From Pedobacter steynii (GTDB lineage Bacteria > Bacteroidota > Bacteroidia > Sphingobacteriales > Sphingobacteriaceae), in assembly GCF_900103665.1 (NCBI RefSeq), contig NZ_FNGY01000006.1, positions 496,001 to 560,000 of the forward strand: 64,000 bases of DNA, written 5' to 3'. The position numbers and the translations under genes were made by a program. Below are positions 1-10,600 of the stretch, one piece after another; the stretch's first letter is position 1; the number at the start of each line of letters is the position of its first letter. Below the pieces are notes generated by a model, which saw only the letters and a list, made by a program, of their open reading frames with translations, ran no database searches and had not been told where the DNA came from.

Positions 1-1635
1 TTCGGAAATGCGGATTATGGTTTCAATAAGCGTTTTCAGGAAACAGATATTGTTCGGGTGAATGGTACTACTGCAAATCCGACCTATTTTGATCAAACCA
101 GTCATACTGATATCAAAAGAACAAACCGGAATTATAAAGCGGGGATCGACTATTTTATTAATGACAATAATACCCTGGGATTCTTTCTGAACGGCTATCA
201 TACCAATGGGGATGATGCTGCCAATGTCCTTACGCTCATTGGAGATCAGCCAGGAAAAAGAGATTCATCTGTAGTTGCACCAAATACCAATCTTCGGAAA
301 TATACCGGGATTACCTATAACTTAAATTACAAAGGAACATTGGATACCCTTGGTCAGGAAATCAGTGCAGATATGGATTATTCCCGCTATTATGGCAAGC
401 AAAACAGTGTCTTTAACAATATGTATAAAAATGCCTCGGGCCAGCCTTTAAAACCTGATTATATTTTCAGGAATGCTTCTCCTTCCATTGTAAAAATATG
501 GGGCGGAAAGGTTGATTATACTTTGCCAATCAATAAGGCGATGAAGTTGGACCTTGGTCTGAAAACAAGCTTTGTACAGACAGATAACAACTTTCTGTTT
601 GAGAACTTTACCAACAACCAATGGGCCAGTGATCCAGGGAAAAGTAACCAATTCCTTTACGATGAAAACATCAATGCTGCCTATGCCAATTTAAACAAGA
701 AATTTAAAAGTACTACGGTACAGCTAGGTCTGAGGTTGGAACAGACTAACTCTAAAGGCAATTCTGTAACCGATCAGAAAGTGGTGAAAAGAGATTATAT
801 TAACCTGTTTCCCAGCATTTTTATCAATCAGGAACTCTCTAAAGATCATGAGGTAGGCCTGTCTTACAGTCGAAGGATTGACCGTCCCGATTACGGATCT
901 TTAAACCCTTTTATCTATTATTTGGACTTGTATTCCTTCAGACAGGGGAATCCCTTTTTGAAACCTCAGTACACCAATTCCTTTGAGCTTTCTTATTCCT
1001 TCAAAAAAAGTTTAAATGTGACTTTCGGATATAGCCATACCAATGATGTGATGACTGATGTTCTGTTAACGGATACCGTAAAAAAGACGATTTTTATTTC
1101 CGTTCAGAACCTGGCCAAACAAGATTCCTATAACATGAACATGAGCTATCCGGTACAGATCACCAAATGGTGGAGCAGCAATAACAATCTGACGGTATAT
1201 TATAATAAATTCCAGACGCCTAACCTATTGGGACTTCCTTACGAAAGCGGAAGAACATCATTTAACCTCAATACCAGTCAGACGATTACTTTGAATTCTT
1301 CCACCAAATTTGAATGGTCGGGTTATTATCAATCGAAACAGGTTTATGGAACCTTGTTGATCGCGCCTCAGTATGGAATTGATCTCGGTGCGAGTAAGTC
1401 TTTTATGGACAATAAACTGAGCATAAAGTTCGCCGCTAATGACATCTTTAAATTACAGAAAAGTCAGATTACCAGCGCCATCCCTTCGCAGAAATATGTC
1501 GTTAACGAGAAGTGGGAGAGTCAGGTATTCCGCTTAACCTGTACCTACCGTTTTGGAAGTAAAGATATTAAAGGTGCCCGTCAGCGCTCGAGTAGTTCTG
1601 AGGCAGAAGGAAGACGTGTGAAATCAGGAAGGTAA
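1..1635 (+). CDS. Outer-membrane beta-barrel family protein, 3' part
   Basis: The reading frame is open from base 1, so this is the C-terminal 544 residues of a larger protein and the start lies outside the window. It consists of alternating beta-strand stretches rich in aromatic residues with Asn/Asp-rich turns. The stretch RRIDRPDYGSLNPF, followed by RQGNPFLKPQYTNSFELSY, is typical of the OMP_b-brl_3 (PF14905) family, which usually carries a carboxypeptidase-regulatory-like domain and a plug upstream. The product is expected in the outer membrane as a TonB-dependent-receptor-like barrel. The C-terminal tail after the last strand is short, basic and Ser/Arg-rich. No SusD follows; a GH43 gene starts 96 bp downstream on the same strand. 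The substrate is unknown. Confidence 0.8.
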   Translation, partial: FGNADYGFNKRFQETDIVRVNGTTANPTYFDQTSHTDIKRTNRNYKAGIDYFINDNNTLGFFLNGYHTNGDDAANVLTLIGDQPGKRDSSVVAPNTNLRKYTGITYNLNYKGTLDTLGQEISADMDYSRYYGKQNSVFNNMYKNASGQPLKPDYIFRNASPSIVKIWGGKVDYTLPINKAMKLDLGLKTSFVQTDNNFLFENFTNNQWASDPGKSNQFLYDENINAAYANLNKKFKSTTVQLGLRLEQTNSKGNSVTDQKVVKRDYINLFPSIFINQELSKDHEVGLSYSRRIDRPDYGSLNPFIYYLDLYSFRQGNPFLKPQYTNSFELSYSFKKSLNVTFGYSHTNDVMTDVLLTDTVKKTIFISVQNLAKQDSYNMNMSYPVQITKWWSSNNNLTVYYNKFQTPNLLGLPYESGRTSFNLNTSQTITLNSSTKFEWSGYYQSKQVYGTLLIAPQYGIDLGASKSFMDNKLSIKFAANDIFKLQKSQITSAIPSQKYVVNEKWESQVFRLTCTYRFGSKDIKGARQRSSSSEAEGRRVKSGR

Positions 1636-1731
1636 ATGAGGGTGTAAAGGGTTTATTTTAATTAAAAACGGTTTAGCACAATGGTTTATGATAAAGTATT
1701 GCTATTTTAGTATACAAAAAATATCATTCCA

Positions 1732-2718
1732 ATGCGTTCCATTCTAATCCTTGCCATTCTTTCTTTTTCGGCCATTTCGGTTTATAGTCAACATTCCGGG
1801 AAATCGGTTAAAAGTCCCGGTAATCCGGTTTTCCCAGGTTGGTATGCTGATCCTGAAGGAGCTGTATTTGACCAGACCTACTGGATTTATCCGACCTTCT
1901 CAGATCGATATGAAAAACAGGTTTTTCTGGATGCTTTTTCCTCTAAAGATTTACTCAGTTGGAAGAAACATCCGGGGATATTGGATACTGCCGGATTTAA
2001 ATGGGCAAAGAAAGCGGTTTGGGCGCCTTCGATTATTAAAAAAGATAAAAAGTACTACCTGTTATTTGGAGCAAATGATATTCAAAGCGACCAGGAAGCC
2101 GGAGGAATTGGCGTTGGTATTGCCGATCGCCCGGAAGGACCTTTCAAGGACCACCTGGGTAAGCCATTGGTGGATAAATTTTATAATGGTGCCCAGCCCA
2201 TTGATCAGTTTGTTTTTAAGGATAAAGACGGACAGCATTACCTGATTTACGGGGGCTGGAAACATTGCAACATCGCGAAGCTTAATCCCGGTTTCTCCGG
2301 ATTTATTCCCTTTCCTGACGGAACAGTCTTTAAAGAAATTACTCCGGACAATTATGTAGAAGGTCCCTATATGTTCATGAGAAATGGTAAATACTATTTT
2401 ATGTGGTCTGAAGGAGGCTGGACTGGTCCTGATTATTCTGTTGCCTATGCGATTTCTGATTCCCCTTTAGGTCCATTTAAAAGAATTGGTAAAGTGCTGG
2501 AGCAAGATCCTAAAATTGCTACCGGTGCAGGACATCATTCTGTGATCAAACATCCCCATAAAAATGATTATTATATCGTTTATCATCGGAGACCTCTCGG
2601 GGAAACAGATGGAAATCATCGGGTCACCTGTATTGACCGGATGGAATTCGATGCCAATGGATACATTAAGCCTGTCAGCATAACCTTTGAAGGTGTAAAA
2701 GCCAACTCCATAAAATAA
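1732..2718 (+). CDS. Glycoside hydrolase family 43 protein
   Basis: A secreted five-bladed beta-propeller glycosidase of 328 residues. Residues 1-19 form a signal peptide ending at YSQ. The three GH43 carboxylates can be placed: general base Asp40 in WYADPE, pKa-modulating Asp158 in PIDQF, and general acid Glu210 in YVEGPY. The family includes arabinofuranosidases, xylosidases and galactosidases, so the substrate cannot be read from sequence alone. The protein is about the length of a single catalytic domain and has no extra binding module. It lies behind an outer-membrane barrel gene and ahead of a PL14-like lyase, which suggests polysaccharide use. A hairpin follows the stop codon. Confidence 0.85.
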   Translation: MRSILILAILSFSAISVYSQHSGKSVKSPGNPVFPGWYADPEGAVFDQTYWIYPTFSDRYEKQVFLDAFSSKDLLSWKKHPGILDTAGFKWAKKAVWAPSIIKKDKKYYLLFGANDIQSDQEAGGIGVGIADRPEGPFKDHLGKPLVDKFYNGAQPIDQFVFKDKDGQHYLIYGGWKHCNIAKLNPGFSGFIPFPDGTVFKEITPDNYVEGPYMFMRNGKYYFMWSEGGWTGPDYSVAYAISDSPLGPFKRIGKVLEQDPKIATGAGHHSVIKHPHKNDYYIVYHRRPLGETDGNHRVTCIDRMEFDANGYIKPVSITFEGVKANSIK

Positions 2719-2771
2719 ATTGAAAAATATTTCTTGTCTTGTAACCGTATTGCCTTGATTTTTAAATCAGT

Positions 2772-2810
2772 ACAGTCTCTTTCCTGAGGACTGTTTTACC
2801 CTGCTTTTTT
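2772..2810 (+). terminator. Probable terminator after the GH43 gene
   Basis: Inverted repeat ACAGTC (2772-2777) and GACTGT (2789-2794) with an 11-nt loop, followed by TTTT and a few bases later by a T7 run. It lies about 55 nt past the GH43 stop. The stem is short, so confidence is moderate. Confidence 0.4.
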
Positions 2811-2962
2811 TCAAGACAGGGTCGTGTTTGAAGCGTATTGGTTGTTTTGTAACTAATTGTTTTACAGTCATTTGTGTTTGTTTTTTAAAATAAAACTATG
2901 TTAAATTTACTTAACCAGATGTTTTATTTATCAACCAAATCATAAACCCTAAAAACGAAGCA

Positions 2963-3859
2963 ATGAAAAATCAAACCAAACAAATTCAATTTACCACAGG
3001 TATTCTACTGCTGGCCATATTGGCCCTTGGCTCCTGTAAGAAGGATACTAAAGCAGTAGCAGAAGAGCAGGTCAGTTTACAGCAGGAAAGTTCAGCACTC
3101 AGTGCCGCCGCTGTTTCACCTTCACTTAACCTGAACTGGGAAAACCGCAGCAATGGATCTACTTATACTGCTTCACAAGCTTCCTCCGACTTCGGTAATG
3201 TTTCCGGCTGGCAGGAATCCCGCGCTTTCATCACCAATGGTAAAGATGGAACAAATGGGCTGAGGGTGACTTTACTGCCCAATCAGCTCTCTGGTGCCGG
3301 TGGTATGGTGACGAATGTTGACATCACTGATGGCAGTGCTTATGAACTGGATTTTGATGTGAAATTTCACAGTCAGTTTAACTTCAGCAGAGGAGGGAAA
3401 ATTGGATTTGGACTTTCCGTTGGTGAGGGGAATACAGGAGGAGATCCGGGATGGGATGGCAATGGTGGCAGTTTAAGGTTAATGTGGTATTCGCCGGATA
3501 GCAACCCAAACCGGGTATTTTTTCAGCCTTATGTGTATCATAAAGATCAGCCAACAGAATTTGGTGATACCTATACCCAACGTTTCCCGGCTTCGGGAGC
3601 ACTTCAGAAAGGAGTATGGTATCATGTTCATATGTACATCAAGAGCAATACCGGATCCAGCACAAACGGTCGTGCACAGATCATCATTAACGGAACGACA
3701 ATTCTGGATACGGATATCCGCTGGACCACCAACGACAGCAAAAGGCTGATCAATAACCTGACCTTCCATGCTTTCAGGGGCGGAAGCCAGGATTACTGGA
3801 AAACGAGTACAACGGATTACATCTACTATGATAATTTAGCCGTTAATAAACTGAATTAA
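2963..3859 (+). CDS. PL14-like polysaccharide lyase lipoprotein
   Basis: A 298-residue protein with a type II signal peptide and lipobox LGSC, so Cys25 would be lipidated. After an Ala/Ser-rich linker comes a beta-jelly-roll domain. The central block with GGKIGFGLSVGE, the Gly-rich GGDPGWDGNGGSLRLMWY and the C-terminal YIYYDNLAVNKL resembles polysaccharide lyase family 14 (alginate/glucuronan-lyase-like) domains, which cleave uronic-acid polymers by beta-elimination. I did not identify catalytic residues with certainty, so 'PL14-like' rests on overall pattern. Its neighbour is a GH43 gene 244 bp upstream. Hairpins downstream separate it from the next operon. Confidence 0.6.
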   Translation: MKNQTKQIQFTTGILLLAILALGSCKKDTKAVAEEQVSLQQESSALSAAAVSPSLNLNWENRSNGSTYTASQASSDFGNVSGWQESRAFITNGKDGTNGLRVTLLPNQLSGAGGMVTNVDITDGSAYELDFDVKFHSQFNFSRGGKIGFGLSVGEGNTGGDPGWDGNGGSLRLMWYSPDSNPNRVFFQPYVYHKDQPTEFGDTYTQRFPASGALQKGVWYHVHMYIKSNTGSSTNGRAQIIINGTTILDTDIRWTTNDSKRLINNLTFHAFRGGSQDYWKTSTTDYIYYDNLAVNKLN

Positions 3860-3868
3860 TGGTCTCTT

Positions 3869-3914
3869 AAATACCTGAGCCCTGACGACAGCTGACTTCC
3901 GGGCTTAGGTATTT
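3869..3914 (+). terminator. Hairpin after the PL14-like gene
   Basis: Arms 3869-3882 and 3901-3914 form a 14-bp stem (one G.U pair) around an 18-nt loop, 9 nt past the stop codon. No strong U-tract follows, so it may protect the transcript end or terminate weakly. Confidence 0.5.
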
Positions 3915-3960
3915 GCTAAAATAATCCTCAATAAAAAGATTCTTCTTTGTGAAGAAACTC

Positions 3961-4045
3961 AAAAAAAGGCACTACTCTTTTCATCCCCGAATCTTTGCTG
4001 AAGGGCAAATATTCGAATGTCTTCAAAGTGCAGTGCCTTTTTTTT
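3961..4045. terminator. Bidirectional A/T-flanked stem-loop
   Basis: AAAAAAAGGCACT (3961-3973) pairs perfectly with AGTGCCTTTTTTT (4032-4044) across a 58-nt loop. The A-run on the left and T-run on the right give it terminator character in both directions. Confidence 0.5.
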
Positions 4046-4153
4046 AAAATCCTGCATGCAATCATCACATGGAATCCTGCTTGAAAATAAGAAAAGGAAA
4101 GTATGCTCAGAAAGCTACTGTGTATTTCGGATGTCTGTTTATGCCTGTAAATT

Positions 4154-4212
4154 CTGCTGATTTTTCAGGAAAATAGCTCTGTTGCTTTTTTCAGCAGGAT
4201 TTTTATTTTTTT
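4154..4212 (+). terminator. Orphan terminator-like hairpin
   Basis: CTGCTGA (4154-4160) and TCAGCAG (4191-4197) enclose a 30-nt loop and are followed by a T-rich run to about 4212. No gene ends here, so it could close a short RNA starting after 4045 or be unrelated structure. Confidence 0.3.
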
Positions 4213-4603
4213 AGAGCAAATAGGAATATTTTTCCAGTCATTTAGCAATAGTTTTGTTTTCTATTTAAGCTTTGCGTTAATAACTCGTTAAGTTATCATC
4301 TGTTTTTCTTGTTCCTTGCCGTTTTGAGCTTGTTCTTTTTGTTCATTTTCGGTGATTTTATGGCCCTACGTTATTATAGTAGTAATTTCGCTCCTATAAA
4401 AGCGTAGGATTATTGCTTTTCATTGTGTTTTTAGAATCCCTATTGAAAAAATACCTAAAAGCCAATGATTTTCTTGATATAGAGCTACTTTGAATAAAAA
4501 TCAAGGTGTTTTCTCATTAAAAATCCTGTTTCTATAGGCTATTGTTTTCAATATCTATAGAATAGCTCGAAAGTTGAATCCCTAATCATCCCCCTCAACC
4601 TAT

Positions 4604-7600
4604 ATGAAAACTCCCTTAATTATTGGAATAACTCCATTTGAAAGGCCCGATGTGAATCTGGCACTCTCTTTATCAAATGCAAAGGCTTTTCCTGTACTCC
4701 ATCTCGGAAGAGACCGGATCAGGGCTGCTGAAGCACTTGAACAGTTAACAGAAAAATCTTCTATGGAATTTGGCGTTTGCCTTGTTTCGGAAGAATTGAA
4801 CGACATCATTTTGCCTGAGCAGGTAACAATGGTGATTTTGCCCTATGGCATGAAAAGGACCAGGTCGAAGAAGGTAAAGCTGTTTTACCAGGTTCATGAT
4901 GTCCATGAAGCACAAAAAGCGCAGGCTGAAGGTGCGGATGGGCTTATTGTAAAAGGCAATGAAGGTGCCGGAAAGGTAGGCTATGAGTCTTCATATGTCC
5001 TTTTTCAGCGCATTGCTAAAGAAATAAAAGATATAGACCTCTATGTTCAGGGAGGTGTAGGTATACATACCGCTGCTGCTTTAATCGCCTTTGGTGCAAA
5101 AGGAGTAGTGCTGGACAGTCAGCTGGCATTGTTTCCGGAAAGCACAGTTCCAAAGGCCATCAAGCAGGTTTGTGAAAAACTCAGCGGAAATGAAACCCGC
5201 CTGATTGGTGATTTCCGTGTACTGGTAAGGCCCAACTCTCCGTCATTAGATAATGATGCCAGCGCAAAAGACCTGGAAAATTATTTCGGGGATTTTGATC
5301 TTGAAAAGGCTTTCTTGCCGATGGGTCAGGATATTGCGCTTGCTATAGACCTGGAAGCACGTTATAGAAAACTGGCTAAACTGGTTTTCGGTATCGAAGA
5401 GGCCGTTTACGGTCATTTGAACCAGGCTAAATCACTAAATGTAATCAGTGCAGGTAATGCCCTTTCCAAAGAACTCAACATTACTTATCCGATTGCTCAG
5501 GGCCCGATGACAAGGGTGAGCGACGTGGCTCCTTTTGCCAATGCTGTTGCCGAAGCGGGCGCACTTCCTTTTATTGCGCTTTCCCTGTTAAAGGGAGAAA
5601 CTGCAAAAAATCTGATCATTGAAACGAAAAGACTGGCCGGCGACAAGACCTGGGGAGTTGGAATCCTTGGTTTTGCGCCGCAGGAATTGCGCGATGAACA
5701 GATCGAATACATTAAAGAACAAATGCCACCTGTAGTACTCATTGCGGGCGGCAGACCTTCACAAGCCAAGCCCCTGGAGAAATTAGGTATAAAAACCTTT
5801 TTACATGTGCCCTCGGTATCCTTGCTGGACATGTTCCTGAAAGAAGGTGCCAAAAGATTTGTGTTTGAAGGAAGGGAATGTGGAGGGCATGTTGGTCCTT
5901 TATCAAGTATGGTCCTTTGGGAAAAGCAAATCGAACGCCTGTTAAAAGAAGACCATCCTGAGCAGATCAGTGTATTTTTTGCCGGTGGTATCCACGACAG
6001 CTTATCTGCTGCATTTATTGCGGTAATGGCCGCCCCATTAGCCGCAAAAGGCGTCAAAGTAGGGGTGTTGATGGGAACTTCTTACCTCTATACCAAAGAA
6101 GCGGTAAGTACCGGTGCTATTCAGGAGCAGTTTCAGGAACAGGCAAGGTTATCAAATGATACGATCTTACTGGAAACAGCCCCGGGACATGAAACCAGAT
6201 GTCTGAATTCGCCCTTTGCCACCTTCTTTAATCAGGAAAAAGAAAAACTTCAGAAAGAAGGCATAGACAAAAAAGAGATCTGGGCAAAGCTGGAAACCCT
6301 CAATGTTGGCAGGTTGCGTATTGCTGCGAAGGGGATTGAACGCAGAGGAGATCAGCTGGTAACGATCGATGAGCAGGAACAGTTGAACCTGGGTATGTAT
6401 ATGATCGGACAAATTGCATCGATGTGTAATGAGATTGTCTCCATCCTTGACCTTCATAAGGAAGTTGCGGATGGTAATTTCCAACACATTCAGCAAGCTG
6501 TTTTATCAGGCCCTCCGGAAGCGAAAGAGAAATCGTTAAATGTAGCTATCGTTGGGATGGCCTGTATTTTCCCCGGAGCAAAAAATATAGAAGAATATTG
6601 GCGAAACATCATTCTTGGAACAGATGCAGTAACTGAAGTTCCCGATGAGCGCTGGAATAAAGCATTATACTATGACCCTGCATCTACCGCCGCAGACATG
6701 TCTCATTCTAAATGGGGCGGCTTTATTCCTAAAATTGATTTCGATCCTCTGGAGTACGGAATCCCTCCGCAATCGCTGGCCGCAATTGAGCCCACTCAGT
6801 TGCTGAGCCTAATGGTGGCCAAACAGGCCATGGAACATGCAGGGTATAAAGATGGCAGTTTTAACGCCGAGAATGTATCGGTGATTATTGGTGCCGAAGG
6901 TGGAAATGACCTCGCCAACAGTTATAGCTTCAGGTGTTTCTTTAAACAGGTGTTCGGAGAAATGCCGGAAGAGCTGGATGCAGCATTGCCAAAGATGACG
7001 GAAGATTCTTTCCCTGGAATCCTGGCCAATGTGATTTCCGGAAGGATTACCAACAGGTTGAACCTTGGCGGACGGAATTTTACCGTAGACGCGGCCTGTG
7101 CGTCTTCCCTTGCGGCGATTGACCTCGCTTGTCAGGAATTATTTTTGGAGAAATCCGATATGGTTCTGGCCGGAGGAGCAGACCTGCACAACGGAATAAA
7201 TGATTATTTAATGTTCTCCAGTACACATGCTTTATCCCGCAAAGGACGGTGTGCAACTTTTGATGCAGAAGCCGATGGCATTGCTCTCGGTGAAGGGGTG
7301 GCAATGCTCGTCTTAAAAAGGCATGAGGATGCACTAAGAGATGGAGATACCGTCTACGCGGTGATTCAGGGGATTGGTGGTTCAAGTGATGGCAAGAGCC
7401 TCGGCTTAACGGCACCAAGGAAATCAGGTCAGGTAAAAGCACTGGAACGTGCTTATGAACAGGCAGGAATCTCTCCCGCTTTGTTGGGATTGGTAGAGGC
7501 CCATGGTACCGGAACAGTTGTTGGCGACCGCACGGAGCTCACTGCGCTCACCGATATGTTAAACCAGTCGGGAGCTATTGCCAACCAGACTCACCTGGGA

Positions 7601-10600
7601 TCTGTGAAAACACAAATCGGACATACCAAATGTGCCGCCGGACTGGCTGGTTTGATTAAAGCCACGCTATCCGCCTACTATGGCATAAAACCGCCTACCA
7701 TCCACCTTAAAACACCGAACAGCTATTATAACGGCAGGACAAGTCCTTTCGCTTTTCATACGGAAGCAGCATTGTGGCTGGAAGAGAAAAGATATGCAGG
7801 GGTGAGTGCCTTTGGTTTTGGCGGAACGAATTTTCATGCAGTCATAGAAAGTAACCATCAGGTTTCTGATTTAATTCCCGCGATGAAATCCTGGCCCTCA
7901 GAATTATTCGTCTTCAGAGGCAATACCTACGAAGCGGCTAAAGCAAGGTTAACGAAGGTGAAAAATCTGCTGGATGAGAATGATAATATCGACCTTAAAG
8001 ACATTGCCTATAGCCTGGCTGTAGAAAATGATCAGCCGGTACAACTCAGTATTGTGGCCGACAGACCCGAAGACCTGCTCATGAAAATTGACCTGGCCTT
8101 ATCAGGAATTGAAAGCAAAGATACCTACATCACCAGGAAAAAAGATGGAAAGGTAGCCTTCATGTTCCCCGGACAGGGCAGTCAGCGGATCAATATGGCA
8201 AGAGACCTTTTTGTCATTTTTCCAGTCATGCGTAAACTGCTGAAAGGGAAACCGGAATACGAAAAAGTACTCTTCCCGAATGCAGTTTTTGATGAAGATT
8301 CATCAAAAGCTCAGAAAGACAGGATTAAGGATACCCGTATGGCACAGCCACTGTTGGGCATTGTTGACCTTGCCCTGGCGAATTTCCTGAAAGAACTTGG
8401 AATGGTACCGGATATGGTTGCCGGACATAGTTACGGAGAGTTGCCTGCTTTATGTTTTGCCGGTGCTTTTGAAGAAGATCAACTCGTGTTCCTGAGTGAA
8501 CAACGTGCCCAGTCTATTCTGGATGCAGTAGTAGGAGAAGACACCGGAGCAATGATCGCTGTAAATGGCCGTCAGGAAGAGCTGTCTAAATGGATTACTG
8601 GTGTTGCAGATGTTTATGCGGTTAATTTCAATTCTCCAACGCAGCAGGTCCTTGCCGGAACAACTCCTGCGATCAAAAAACTATCAGAGACACTGAAAGC
8701 TGCAAAGGTTTCTTTCAGACCACTGGAAGTCGCCTGTGCTTTTCATAGCCCGATCGTTGCCAAATCAAAAGAGAATTATCAAACTGTACTGAGTCAGGTG
8801 AGTTTTAATGACCTGAGCTTACCAGTGTGGTCAAATACCACTGCTAAGACCTATCCGGTAAATGCTGAAGCGGTAAAAGAAAGACTTACAGATCATCTCG
8901 TGCAACCGGTTCAGTTTGTAGAACAAGTACAGCAAATGTATGCTGATGGTGCCCGGATTTTTGTTGAAGTGGGACCCGGAAAAGTATTAACCTCATTGGT
9001 AAAAGCCTGTCTTGCCAAGGATGAACTCCTCCTGTATGCAGAGGATAACGGACACAATAAAATTACCCATTTGCTTTGTACCCTCGCCAGCTATATGGCT
9101 ACCGGAAGAGCATTGAAAGTGGAGAAACTTTTTGATGGACGTGAAGGGAAATTACTCAACCTGGATGAACCCGGACAGTATAAAAAAAGCCCAACCGTAT
9201 GGTCTGTTAACGGACAACATGCGGTCCCTGCTGTAGGTAAGCTTCCCGCTTATGGTGCATTACCAATCATAGAACCGATTAAAATGAAAAATATAGAAGG
9301 AAGAACTGAAATCATCAATGCCCCTTCCAATGCCCCTTCCAATGCCGCTGAATTGATGATGCAGGAATACCTGAACAGCATGAAAATGATGATTCAGGCA
9401 CAACGTGATGTCATGTTAACTTTCCTTGGGCAAGCTATTCCACAAGGAACACCGCAGGCTTTCCAACCCTTGCAAAGCGCAGCGGTTGCACAGCATGTGA
9501 TTCCTGCAACGGTGGTGGCAGCAGTTCAACCTGTTGTTGCAAAACAGGCGAAAATACAGATCGATGTTAAAATGGTATTGATGCAGATTGTGAGCGATAA
9601 GACCGGATATCCACAGGAAATGCTGGGGATGGAAATGGACCTGGAAGCCGATCTGAGCATCGACTCGATTAAGCGCATGGAAATTATCGGTGCTTTACGT
9701 ACAGAACTTGGCGGGTTTAGTCAGGCTGATAAAAATGAAGATACCTTTATGGAGCAGCTGGCTGCCATCAAGACCTTAAACGGTCTGGTTAACTGGATTA
9801 AAGAAAACAGCCAGGTAACGGAAAATATTGCCGAAGCGGAGCAGACCTTGGTAAGTCCGGTCTCCACTACCGTTAAATTTACTGCAGCAGACATCAAATC
9901 GGCCATCCTGTTGGTCGTGAGTGAAAAAACAGGTTACCCTCAGGACATGCTCGGTATGGACCTTGATCTGGAAGCAGATCTGAGCATCGATTCCATAAAA
10001 AGAATGGAAATCATCGGGGAACTGAAAGTTAAAATCGGATTTAGTAAAGCTGAAGATGCCGGAGATGACCTGATGGAGAAGCTTGCTGCCATCAAAACAC
10101 TGAATGGCCTGGTCAACTGGATTTCGGAAATTGAAACAGAAGGACTGGAGACGGTGACCGCTGCGCAGAAAATTATTGATGAAAGCGCAGAAAACTCAGG
10201 AGAGCGCTTGTCACGGCTTCGTTTTGAACTGACGCCTTCTGAATTGCTGAACACGGAGTTTACCCCCCTTAAAGGACAACGTTTTGCCGTCACCGACGAC
10301 GAAGGCCCTCAATCGATCGCCATTAAACGCGCTTTTGAAAAACAAGGTGCATTGGTGGATATCGTAGCTGTAAATGGTAACCTCAAAGGATATCAGGGAT
10401 TGGTGATCCTCAATATGTTCGCTTCTCCGAATCAAACGGAAATCATCGATAATATTGCCCTCATCAAACAGCTGGATCTGGAAGAGATCAAATGGGTATA
10501 CGTTATTTCTGATACCAAAGGGCATATGACGGAACAGGCAGATGCCACACTTTTAAGGCGTTTTCAAGGCTATTCAGGCTTATTTAAAAGCCTGGATAAG

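Larger units (their letters stand above)
3860..4603. other. 744-bp intergenic region ahead of the PKS/lipid operon
   Basis: No credible protein gene. It contains the two hairpins at 3869-3914 and 3961-4045, a third at 4154-4197 followed by a T-rich run, and a weak inverted repeat CCTACG/CGTAGG (4365-4370, 4403-4408). One exact TAnnTTTG box (TAGTTTTG, 4249-4256) reads toward the operon but lacks a matching TTTG box 19-22 bp upstream. If it is the promoter, the operon has a leader of about 340 nt. Confidence 0.4.

Noticed and set aside
1751..2245. 164-codon ORF in another frame of the GH43 gene
   Set aside because: The GH43 frame carries the signal peptide and all three catalytic acids; this frame shows nothing.
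5497..6057. Long minus-strand ORF (186 codons) inside the first synthase gene
   Set aside because: It lies wholly opposite well-conserved NMO-domain coding sequence; a codon-bias shadow. The same applies to the other reverse-strand ORFs inside the synthases.
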